Source of the DNA: Chloracidobacterium sp. | GTDB lineage: Bacteria > Acidobacteriota > Blastocatellia > Pyrinomonadales > Pyrinomonadaceae | Direction of reading: 5' to 3' | NCBI GenBank assembly: GCA_016712045.1 | Contig: JADJRV010000003.1 | Location: 1-64,000 of the forward strand | Length of the DNA: 64,000 nt | Part shown: one piece after another, positions 11,981 through 19,297 of the stretch | How the letters are laid out: each line of letters opens with the position of its first letter | How positions within the stretch are numbered: the stretch's first letter is position 1 | Position numbers and translations under genes: made by a program | The notes under the pieces: model-generated | Told to the model about the DNA's origin: nothing | Seen by the model: the letters and a program-made list of their open reading frames with translations, nothing else | Database searches by the model: none

Positions 11981-12026
11981 TGGTCCACCCTGGTCCATCT
12001 TGGTCCACCTGGTCCGGACCGGACCA
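11981..12026. repeat. 10-bp tandem repeat TGGTCCACCC-like with terminal palindrome
   Basis: Starting 3 nt after the M1 peptidase stop, three tandem decamers (TGGTCCACCC, TGGTCCATCT, TGGTCCACCT) run into the palindrome GGTCCGGACCGGACC. The last unit can pair as TTGGTCC with GGACCAA. On the minus strand this is the first DNA read after the riboswitch terminator. No function is established. Confidence 0.75.
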
Positions 12027-12057
12027 AAAAACGTAAAATCAATCGAGTAAACAAAAA

Positions 12058-12087
12058 AGTTCCGCTAATTGCTTAGCGGAACTTTTC
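12058..12087. terminator. Bidirectional rho-independent terminator
   Basis: An 11-bp perfect stem (AGTTCCGCTAA with TTAGCGGAACT) closes a TTGC loop. The plus strand has TTTTCTCTTT after it and the minus strand has TTTTTTGTTT. On the plus strand it ends the S9-M1 operon. On the minus strand it lies about 110 nt after the c-di-AMP aptamer and is the natural expression-platform terminator for it. Confidence 0.85.
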
Positions 12088-12190
12088 TCTTTGAGAAGAC
12101 CGGATGTCTGCTTCAAGTGTTGAAACACGATAGGCGAAGCACGTCGAAAATCGCGCCTAATCCGGCTTGATCCCTACCTGTAACTTCTTT

Positions 12191-12333
12191 GCCACACCTA
12201 CGAGGTTAGCTGACGGGCTAGGAACGAAAGATTATCCCTGCATCTCATGAGATGCTTCGCCCCCGTTCTCACAATAAACTGTGAGACATTGGTTCCCCCG
12301 CTCTCGACACATGTCGAAATTCGGTGATCAGGT
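12191..12333 (-). promoter_or_regulatory. Cyclic di-AMP riboswitch (ydaO-yuaA type), orphan
   Basis: The minus strand carries the hallmark conserved 3' block CTAGCCCGTCAGCTAACCTC followed by GTAGG, preceded by the GGGGGAACCA block, a hairpin (GTCTCACAG...TGTGAGA), GGGCGAA, and AGGGATAATC then TTTCGTTC. Order and sequence match the c-di-AMP-binding ydaO family, and the outer helix can form between CACC and GGTG. The 5' side also has a small hairpin (CGACATGTGTCG). Downstream is a possible platform helix (CCGGATTAGGCG with CGCCTATCG...ATCCGG) and then the terminator at 12058-12087. No minus-strand gene begins downstream before the antisense of the M1 peptidase gene. Confidence 0.85.
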
Positions 12334-12346
12334 TTTCAACATTGAA

Positions 12347-12375
12347 ATAGTAACACCACTTAGGGCCTATTTCAA
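12347..12375 (-). promoter_or_regulatory. Sigma-70-like promoter for the riboswitch RNA
   Basis: On the minus strand TTGAAA (12375-12370) is followed after exactly 17 nt by TACTAT (12352-12347). A start about 7 nt on would begin the transcript a few bases before the aptamer's outer helix. This supports an independently transcribed riboswitch instead of a 3' UTR element of the cox genes. Confidence 0.65.
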
Positions 12376-12423
12376 CAATTATGATGCGCTGATAGCGAAA
12401 AAAGTTGGGCAAGCTAAAACTTT

Positions 12424-12870
12424 TTATCGTCCGGGGTAAATCTGGTACAAGAGCAGGTACACGACGACGCCTGTTATCGATACATAAAGCCATATCGGAT
12501 AGACGAGCCGGGCCAGCCTTCGGTGTTTATCATACATACCCTTTAGCCCGCGGCGGAGCGTAACGATGATAAATGGGCCGATCAGGCCGGCGAGTATTGT
12601 GTGCGAGGTCAGTATTGTGAAATATATCGGCCGTATCAGCCCCTCACCGGTAAATTTTGTCGGCCCGAGTCCGAAGTAATATGTCCTGATTGCGTGATGG
12701 GTCAGATAGCCGACGAGGAATAGAGCCGAAACGGAACTTGCTGCAAGCATACAAAACCGGTGACGATGTATCTGCCTCCGCATTATGAAGTAAAACCCGC
12801 ACAACAAAAAAACGCAGCTCAGAGCATTGAGCGTTGCATTGAGATGCGGAAATATTTGCAGTAAGTCCAT
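12424..12870 (-). CDS. DUF420 membrane protein (YozB/CtaM-like)
   Basis: A start at the ATG at 12870 gives MDLLQIFPHLNATLNALS, the family's usual beginning. It overlaps the TAA of the cytochrome oxidase subunit III gene by one base (TAATG), so I prefer it to the longer upstream start. About 148 residues with four membrane spans; conserved histidines are seen in GYLTHHAIRTYYFG and TSHTILAG, and the end IWLYVSITGVVVYLLLY is typical. DUF420 proteins are regularly encoded with heme-copper oxidases and heme O synthase and are implicated in oxidase assembly. The exact biochemical role is not settled by the sequence. It is the last gene of the minus-strand oxidase cluster. Confidence 0.85.
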   Translation of the reverse strand: MDLLQIFPHLNATLNALSCVFLLCGFYFIMRRQIHRHRFCMLAASSVSALFLVGYLTHHAIRTYYFGLGPTKFTGEGLIRPIYFTILTSHTILAGLIGPFIIVTLRRGLKGMYDKHRRLARLVYPIWLYVSITGVVVYLLLYQIYPGR

Positions 12871-13589
12871 TATTTCCAGAAACCTAGCAAGATAAACAGC
12901 ACGATCCAAAGCCCGCCCATAAAATGCCAGTACCAGCCGACCACCTGTGCCAGAGTCGCGCGGCGGGCGATCTTATCGGCGTTCTCTGTCGGATACCAGA
13001 CCCGCAACAGGATCGCACCAAGGGCCGCTATACCGCCGAGGACGTGCACCGCATGCACCGCAGTCATGATGTAGAAAAATCCGGCGTAAGGATTGCTCGC
13101 CATATACAACCCGCGATTGACCAGAGCAAGCCACGATAGCAACTGAGACGAGATAAACGCGGCTCCAAGCACTGTTGTAACGACAAACCATTTCTTGGCA
13201 CTCTGCTGATCACTACGATCAACCGATAGTTTGCCGAGATGATAGGTAATACTGCTTGCGAGAATTATTACAGTACTGACCCAAACCTGTATCGGCAAGG
13301 CAAACGGCTGCCACTCGGCAACGCCATTTGTTGCGATCACGACGTAAGCGGCCATTAATCCGCCAAACGTCATCATTACGACGACCAGCAAAAAGCCCGT
13401 CAGAATCTTTGACTTATTAGGTACAAACGCGTCGACCTGGATGCGGTCATCGTTGTTTGGTCCATCGCCTCCGCCGCCCGGATCGCGTCCGTCACCGCCA
13501 TTTGGCGGGCCTGAACCGATCGACGTACCCGATCGACGAACCTTTGGCTCCGGAGCGTCTTCGATAATGTCGGCGGTTCCGATACCCAT
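12870..13589 (-). CDS. ctaE: Cytochrome c oxidase subunit III (heme-copper oxidase)
   Basis: 239 residues. An unusual Gly/Pro/Asp-rich N-terminal extension of about 60 residues precedes the membrane region. The spans read ILTGFLLVVVMMTFGGLMAA, WVSTVIILASSITYHLG, and finally the family's ending GWYWHFMGGLWIVLFILLG. The conserved MTAVHAVHVLGGIAALG segment supports subunit III. It is an integral subunit of an aa3-type oxidase in the cytoplasmic membrane. It starts 4 nt after the heme O synthase stop and overlaps the DUF420 start. Subunits I and II are not in the window, so the operon is split or the rest lies elsewhere. Confidence 0.9.
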   Translation of the reverse strand: MGIGTADIIEDAPEPKVRRSGTSIGSGPPNGGDGRDPGGGGDGPNNDDRIQVDAFVPNKSKILTGFLLVVVMMTFGGLMAAYVVIATNGVAEWQPFALPIQVWVSTVIILASSITYHLGKLSVDRSDQQSAKKWFVVTTVLGAAFISSQLLSWLALVNRGLYMASNPYAGFFYIMTAVHAVHVLGGIAALGAILLRVWYPTENADKIARRATLAQVVGWYWHFMGGLWIVLFILLGFWK

Positions 13590-13593
13590 ACAA

Positions 13594-14496
13594 CTAACGT
13601 TTGTCAGCGACCATTAGGATAAAAAGCAAAGGCAGATAAATGACTGAAGCGAGTAACAACCGTTTTGCCATCTCATTTGTCTTCGCCCGAGCGGATTGGA
13701 TGCTCACGATTAGAAACGCCACCCCTAAAATGATGGCTCCGATCAAAAACACAAATCCGGAGACCGCAAAAAAGAAGGGTGCAAGGCTTACCGGCAGCAG
13801 CATAACCGAGAACAACACGATCTGCCGCGAAGTAAGGCGTCCCGAAGGTTCAACCACAGGCAGCATCAGTATGCCAGCCTTTGCATACTCTTCGCGATAC
13901 ATCCACGCGATCGCCATAAAATGTGGGAACTGCCACAAGAACTGCATCGCAAACAACGCCCACGCCGCGAGCGTTATATCATTGGCCGCCGCCGTCCAGC
14001 CCATCAGCGGCGGCAAGGCTCCGGGGATCGCCCCGATCGCAGTAGAAACCGACGTACGCGTCTTTAACGGCGTATAAACCAGCACATAGCCGACGATCAC
14101 GATCAGGCCGAGAATCGCGGTCAGCGGATTTACGACTAAAAGCAAATAGATCTCGGCGATCGAACATAGACCGATACCAAATATGAGCGATTCAGTCGGC
14201 GTAACCTTGCTGGTTGGCAGCGGCCGCGTCGAGGTGCGTTCCATCAGCTTGTCGATATTACGTTCCCAATATTGATTAAGCGTCGCAACGCCGAAAGCCA
14301 ACAGAGCGATGGCGATCATTGAGTTTGCAAACAGAACGTAATCAAACGGCCCCTGTGACGCGAGATAAAACCCCGCCGCCGATGTTAATACAAGCAGCAC
14401 TGCGATACGCGGCTTGGTTAGTTCGACAAACGCAACGATGCGTTCTCGCACTCCTATGCCCTTTGTTTCATTAATATCGGCGGTGACTGTTTCCAT
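13594..14496 (-). CDS. ctaB: Heme O synthase (protoheme IX farnesyltransferase)
   Basis: 300 residues of the UbiA prenyltransferase superfamily. The first aspartate-type motif region NQYWERNIDKLMERTSTRPLP is split here as NQYWERNIDK then LMERTSTRPLP and is diagnostic. TKPRIAVLLVLTSAAG precedes it, and the second loop has WQFPHFMAIAWMYREEYAKAG. Nine or so membrane spans follow. It farnesylates protoheme to heme O for the terminal oxidase in the cytoplasmic membrane. It is the first gene of the minus-strand cluster, divergent from resB with 159 bp between them, so one control region could serve oxidase assembly and cytochrome c maturation. Confidence 0.95.
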   Translation of the reverse strand: METVTADINETKGIGVRERIVAFVELTKPRIAVLLVLTSAAGFYLASQGPFDYVLFANSMIAIALLAFGVATLNQYWERNIDKLMERTSTRPLPTSKVTPTESLIFGIGLCSIAEIYLLLVVNPLTAILGLIVIVGYVLVYTPLKTRTSVSTAIGAIPGALPPLMGWTAAANDITLAAWALFAMQFLWQFPHFMAIAWMYREEYAKAGILMLPVVEPSGRLTSRQIVLFSVMLLPVSLAPFFFAVSGFVFLIGAIILGVAFLIVSIQSARAKTNEMAKRLLLASVIYLPLLFILMVADKR

Positions 14497-14655
14497 TGAG
14501 ATACAACTGATGAAAAACCTTAATGGAAAGAATAACGTTTAACATGGGTATTTCCAAATTTCGCAACGATAACGGTTAATAACTAGACGTACAAGCGGAA
14601 CTTATTTACAGTCGGATGACAAAGTTGAACCGCTACGTTATTCTTTTGGATAAAG

Positions 14656-16153
14656 ATGTCAGCTGCCGAAGAATCCATAAAACCTCGACCCGCCGTAACG
14701 CGAAAGTCAGCGCCGATACTCAATCGGTTTCTCGATTTTGTCAGCTCGGTCAGATTTGGTGTCGTACAGCTCTGTATGCTGGTCATTCTTGCGATGATCG
14801 GGATGCTCGTGCTTCAGCAGAACGTCGAGGGTTTTGACGCATATTACGTATCGTTGACACCGTCGGAAAAAATAGTTTTTGGCAAACTCGGTTTTTTTGA
14901 CATATATCACAGCTGGTATTTCAACCTGCTGCTGCTAACACTATCGTTAAACATAATCCTTGCCTCGATCGACCGATTCCCTTCGGCATGGAGCTATATC
15001 GTCAAGCCTAAGGTCAAAGGCACAAAAGGATGGCTTCTCGCCCGCAAAGATAACGATACTATCAACTTTGGCAAAAAGTCGGTCGATGAAGTAAAAGACA
15101 CGATTCAAAATGAATTTAGGACGAAAGGATTTAAAACGACCGTGTCCGAAGACAAGGGCGTGACCTTTGTCTTTGGCGAAAACGGGAAGTGGAACCGCCT
15201 TGGTGCATACATCGTTCACGTATTTCTGCTGACGCTATTTCTCGGACACTTTGTCGCGCTGCAAACCGGTTTCGACGCGGATGTCAGGATGATACCGGGC
15301 GCAATAACGAGCCAGATACAGTTGATCCAATATAATCTCGATAAAAAAGAACGATTTAACGTCAATCTGCCATTCTCAATGGAGTGTACCGACGTGCAGC
15401 AGCGGCTAATCGACGAGAAAGGCAATATCGATGTTACAAACACTCTCGATTGGCGAACGCAATTGAAGATAGAGGATCCGTCTTACGGCACTACAATCGC
15501 CGACGTCAGCCTCAATAAGCCTCACAGCTATCGGGGTTACAGGTTCTTTCAGGCGCAGACCATCCCTGTCGGAAATGCCAGCACGATCAAGCTTGAGCTC
15601 AGGCCAGAAAGCGGCGGGCAGCCGATCTTTGCCGACATCAGCCGAAATGGCGAAACTTCGTTGCCCGACGGAACAAAGGTCGAGTATGACGAGTTCATGC
15701 CCGACTTCGTAATGGGAAGCGACGGCAAGCCGGATACCAGAAGCGGCGAGTACAATCAGCCTGCCGCGATTTTGAACGTAACCCCCGCCGAATGGTGAGC
15801 GAACGAGGGTCTTCGCTATGCCCGCAAGCATTGCCGACAGAATCCCAATGGGTAATGCAAAGCTCGGATACAAATGGCGCCTTGCCGAGTTTGAAAAATC
15901 ACCACTCGCTCATATCTTGTCGATCAAATATGATCCGTTCGAGGCGGCGTTTATAGCCTGGTACATCGGTGGCTTTGGTCTTATCGGGGCTTTGATGTTC
16001 GTATTTTTCCTATCCCACAAACGAGTCTGGGCACATATCGAAAAACATGAAGATGGTACGACTGAGGTCGTATTAGCGGGCGAGGCGAACCGTAATCAAT
16101 TGGCATTTGGCGATAAGTTCAAAAAGATCTCTGACGATCTGAAACGCAAGTAA
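14656..16153 (+). CDS. resB: Cytochrome c biogenesis protein ResB/Ccs1 (one frameshift)
   Basis: The main frame 14656-15798 and the tail frame 15818-16153 join across a slip in the C run near 15782 to give about 499 residues. Spans include VRFGVVQLCMLVILAMIGML near the N terminus, WYFNLLLLTLSLNIILASID, and YIVHVFLLTLFLGHFVALQ. A large periplasmic domain with YGTTIADVSLNKPHSYRGYR follows, and a last span near the C terminus (AWYIGGFGLIGALMFVFF). ResB and CcsA together form the System II heme-handling complex that attaches heme to apocytochrome c. The ATG at 14656 is the chosen start. The ccsA gene begins 12 nt after the stop. Confidence 0.92.
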
Positions 16154-16164
16154 ACGGAGACATT

Positions 16165-17787
16165 ATGGAAGCAGTAGAAAATCTCAATGGTATTTCGCCC
16201 GAAAATGAAACGGATTCCAAATCGTCTTGGAAATCCTACATCCCCGTGATTCTCGTAATTGGCGGATCGTTTCTGATGCTCGGACTGCGACTACAGATCG
16301 GCGGCGGGTTTATCGCCGACGGAGCACTCATGATGCTCGCTCTTGCCTGTTACATCGTTGCCGCCCTATTCCATCTCACAAACCTGTATGCACCGTCATC
16401 GATGGCTGAAAAGATCGGTTTCTTTACCGCTGCCCTCGGTGTTTTCTTTAATCTTTCAAGCTGGCTCGTCCGTTGGGTTAATGCTCTCGACCATGAGATC
16501 GCGATCATGCGCGAGAGCGGTAATATGGCAAATCCGTGGATATTTCGCTATATCCCTTTCGCAAATTTGTACGATCTAAGTCTTGCATTCGCGTTCGGGG
16601 CCGGTATCGCTACACTCGCGTTTGCTCAGCGAAAAAGCTTTCGCGTTTTGAGTGCGTTCACGTTACCGCTTGCCGCTCTGATCCTTACACTTGCTCGATT
16701 TATAGGCGGTGAGTTTATCAATCTGCCGCCGGTGCTCGATTCATACTGGCGTCCGATCCACGTTGGCGATGCCTCGCTCAGTTACGGCGTCGCTTTGGTT
16801 TGTTTTGGCGTTGCAGTGATGTATCTGCTCAAAGATGGCGTAAAGGTAGAGGCGATGGCGATCTGGTCAAGTCTTTTCTGCATATCGGTGATTGCGACGG
16901 TCAGCAAATTTTCTGTCTTTACAGAATTCGCATATCGTGCCGGTTTGTTTGTGCCCGCGGCCGGCAATAATAAGCCGTTCTCATCACCCTTTCGCCTCGA
17001 GGTGCCGTATGTCGGTGCTCTGCTGGCGATCGCCGGAATATTGCTGCTGGCGGCGATCATCTCATTCCTGATCTACATTTATCAAAACAACGAAAAGGCA
17101 AAGCTTTTTGGCCACTATATATTGCGAGCTGCGTTTGCCGCGCAACTGATCTCGCTGGCTTTTTTGGTCGTCGGTATCAAATCAAATGCGGATGTGCCGG
17201 CTCGTCTACAAGCCCAACTTACCGAAGATCCCACCCAATACGTCGTTGCGGGTATGGCGATGGCTGAGAATCAGCAGCTTTCGGTGCAAGAGCTTTCGGC
17301 GATGACGCCAAAGGAATTTGATCAGATGGGCCGCTCTTACATTCAGGCAAACGGTAGCCAGATGTTCATGAGCCTTAATACAAATCCGGTCGAGATCGCT
17401 GCTCTGCTTACTGCTTTAGTGGCGACTTTGTTCGTGCTGTTTTTCAGTTTTAGGACAGAAAAACTCCGAGAACGTCTGCCGAGTCTCGAGTCCTTAGACA
17501 GCCTGATGTACAAAACGGCATGCCTCGCATTTGCGGGTCTCGCTTTTCTGTTGATCACGGGAGCGATCTGGGCAAATGAATCTTGGGGGCGACCATGGGG
17601 ATTTGATTCAAAAGAAACTGGAGCATTGATCGCATGGCTTACTTACGCGGCGTTTCTGCATACGCGAATCGCTCGCGGATGGAAAGGACGGAGTTCTGCA
17701 TACTTCGCGATCGTTGGATTTTTGCTCGTAATATTTACTTACTTGGGTGTGAGCTATCTATTGAAAGGGCTGCACAGTTACGCGTAA
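16165..17787 (+). CDS. ccsA: Cytochrome c biogenesis protein CcsA/ResC
   Basis: 540 residues with many membrane spans and a GGAG ribosome-binding site 5-8 nt before the ATG. The heme-handling WWD-like motif is WANESWGRPWGFDSKETG, followed by LIAWLTYAAFLHTRIARGW, which matches CcsA/CcmF-type proteins. The protein is longer than minimal CcsA (about 320), with a periplasmic insertion rich in Gln around residues 350-400. It partners ResB in System II and fits the membrane oxidase genes on the other strand and the c-type cytochrome at 27.1 kb. The C terminus ends in the LGVSYLLKGLHSYA signature. Confidence 0.92.
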   Translation: MEAVENLNGISPENETDSKSSWKSYIPVILVIGGSFLMLGLRLQIGGGFIADGALMMLALACYIVAALFHLTNLYAPSSMAEKIGFFTAALGVFFNLSSWLVRWVNALDHEIAIMRESGNMANPWIFRYIPFANLYDLSLAFAFGAGIATLAFAQRKSFRVLSAFTLPLAALILTLARFIGGEFINLPPVLDSYWRPIHVGDASLSYGVALVCFGVAVMYLLKDGVKVEAMAIWSSLFCISVIATVSKFSVFTEFAYRAGLFVPAAGNNKPFSSPFRLEVPYVGALLAIAGILLLAAIISFLIYIYQNNEKAKLFGHYILRAAFAAQLISLAFLVVGIKSNADVPARLQAQLTEDPTQYVVAGMAMAENQQLSVQELSAMTPKEFDQMGRSYIQANGSQMFMSLNTNPVEIAALLTALVATLFVLFFSFRTEKLRERLPSLESLDSLMYKTACLAFAGLAFLLITGAIWANESWGRPWGFDSKETGALIAWLTYAAFLHTRIARGWKGRSSAYFAIVGFLLVIFTYLGVSYLLKGLHSYA

Positions 17788-17789
17788 GG

Positions 17790-18743
17790 CTATTCGATCG
17801 TCACCTTGCTGACCAACAGGATTGAGTAACGAGTAATCTTGCCGTCTTTCATAATGACGGTGAGGACCCCCTTATCAACACTAAATTTGAGCACTTCGCT
17901 CATCGGACTCTCGATCACATCGCCGTCTTTTAACTGAACCACAAGCCTGATACTCGCAAGCGGGTCAGCCTTTGGCCCCTCGGTCTTTACTTGCTCCTCA
18001 ACATTTGTGGGCTTTGGCGGACGCTTGCCGGTGGTCTTTGGCGTTTCAATCTTTGTCGTTTCTGACGGAAAATCCTCGACAACCACAACGGGCTTCTTCG
18101 AAGGTTCTTTCTTTTCTTTCTCTTTCGGCTTTTCAGCAGTGGTTTTTTCAACCATTGGCTTTTCGACCTCAACCTTTTTGGGCGGCATCGGCTTTGGTTC
18201 AGGCGGAATGATCGTGCCGACTGAATTTACTCTGATGCCCGAGTCTTCCGATTTAGCGATTGCCTCAACTGCCGGTTCTTTCTCGGATTTGATCTGTTTT
18301 TTCGCGATAAAGCTTCCGGCAAACTTTATCTTGTAAGTCGCTGCTTCGTCGCCGGGCGTGCGTCCCTCTACGCGGAGGATCAGGCGTTCGGGTTTTCGCA
18401 GATATATTAGCCGTCCTGTCTCGCTTGTTCCGATGTCGGCGTATATAACAATCTTTGTTAGTGGACGCAGGCCTTCGGCGGTGTAGACGTCAATGTCGCC
18501 GGAGAGGTTTTTGGTGACGACGTTAATGAAGATATCGCCCTGACCGCCGTCGAATTCGTAAAAGTATGTTGTCAGCCGCGAATCGCCGACATCCCGTGCT
18601 TTGATGACACCGTTTATTTCGGATGTTGTGACAGGCGTGGGAAAGCTGCCGTCGGTCGATTGGGCGAATACGGAAACACACGCTAAAAGTCCGACGCCGA
18701 ACGCACCGGTCAACTTAAACAAAATGTCCCCAATAATTCCCAC
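17790..18743 (-). CDS. Secreted protein with PPC-like N-terminal domain and Lys/Pro-rich linker
   Basis: 317 residues. The only good start is a GTG at 18743, immediately after the GNAT stop codon, so the two are coupled. A signal peptide ends ACVSVFAQ. Residues about 30-155 resemble a pre-peptidase C-terminal (PPC) beta domain: YFYEFDGGQGDIFINVVT, DIDVYTAEG, then LILRVEGRTPGDEAATYKI. A Lys/Glu/Pro-rich linker (residues 165-255) leads to a small C-terminal beta domain (VVQLKDGDVIESPMSEVLKF). I do not recognise a named family. A cell-surface or periplasmic binding role is a guess. Confidence 0.6.
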   Translation of the reverse strand: MGIIGDILFKLTGAFGVGLLACVSVFAQSTDGSFPTPVTTSEINGVIKARDVGDSRLTTYFYEFDGGQGDIFINVVTKNLSGDIDVYTAEGLRPLTKIVIYADIGTSETGRLIYLRKPERLILRVEGRTPGDEAATYKIKFAGSFIAKKQIKSEKEPAVEAIAKSEDSGIRVNSVGTIIPPEPKPMPPKKVEVEKPMVEKTTAEKPKEKEKKEPSKKPVVVVEDFPSETTKIETPKTTGKRPPKPTNVEEQVKTEGPKADPLASIRLVVQLKDGDVIESPMSEVLKFSVDKGVLTVIMKDGKITRYSILLVSKVTIE

Positions 18744-19202
18744 CTAATTCAATTCTTTTCGTAAATGCACGAGTTTCGACGTTACCGTATAACCGAGCCG
18801 GGTGTGTGCTTCTAGGCTGATCTCGTTACCGACCTCGGCGTCGGATGCCATCTCGGTGCAGCCGTTGGCTTTGGCCCACTGCTCGGCAAAATTAACCAAT
18901 GCCCTGCCTAATCCGTGCTGCCTAGCATCGACATCAACAAACCAACCCTCAAGATAGCCGACGTGGTCGCTTTCGCAATCTTCGGCAAATGGCCGGATGC
19001 TGGCTTCTAGAAAGCCCGCGAGCCGTCCTTCACCTCGATCAGCGACGACGACAAACTGCATATCGGGGTGCTCGAGTATATCGACCATCTCTTCGCGATG
19101 ATCGTCCTCGCTCGCCTCGTCCCACAACAGCGTGCGGAGCCGCAGCCATTCGTTCAGATCGGATTCGTCGAGCGGACGGATCGTGTATTCGATATCGGCC
19201 AT
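18744..19202 (-). CDS. GNAT N-acetyltransferase, AAC(6')-like
   Basis: 152 residues with the GNAT fold: N-terminal YTIRPLDESDLNEWLRLR, and the acetyl-CoA-binding region WFVDVDARQHGLGRALV. The next segments, AEQWAKANGCTEMASDA, then NEISLEAHTRLGY and HLRKEL, resemble aminoglycoside 6'-N-acetyltransferases of the AAC(6')-Ig/Ih subgroup in order and length. Many chromosomal homologues act on unknown amines, so resistance is not claimed. It sits first in a two-gene minus-strand unit with the PPC-like protein, downstream of a bidirectional terminator. Confidence 0.8.
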   Translation of the reverse strand: MADIEYTIRPLDESDLNEWLRLRTLLWDEASEDDHREEMVDILEHPDMQFVVVADRGEGRLAGFLEASIRPFAEDCESDHVGYLEGWFVDVDARQHGLGRALVNFAEQWAKANGCTEMASDAEVGNEISLEAHTRLGYTVTSKLVHLRKELN

Positions 19203-19241
19203 TGGAAAATAATTTTAACAGTCTTCCCGTGTGCCGACAAC

Positions 19242-19275
19242 AAAAAAAGCCGGAAGCGTGAGCCCCGGCTTTTTG
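19242..19275. terminator. Bidirectional rho-independent terminator
   Basis: AGCCGG pairs with CCGGCT around a GC-containing loop, with A7 to the left and T5 to the right. On the minus strand it ends the S41 paralogue transcript region; on the plus strand there is no gene to end nearby. Confidence 0.7.
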
Positions 19276-19297
19276 TGTAAAACAAATCGCGTAGAAA

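Noticed and set aside
11758..12054. A 98-residue minus-strand frame as the gene controlled by the riboswitch
   Set aside because: It lies almost entirely antisense to the M1 peptidase C terminus, is a low-complexity shadow, starts inside the terminator-proximal repeat and lacks a ribosome-binding site.
12191..12423. Riboswitch as part of the 3' UTR of the cox genes
   Set aside because: A good promoter lies between the DUF420 stop and the aptamer, and an AT-rich hairpin with a T run directly after the DUF420 stop could terminate the upstream transcript. Kept only as an alternative.
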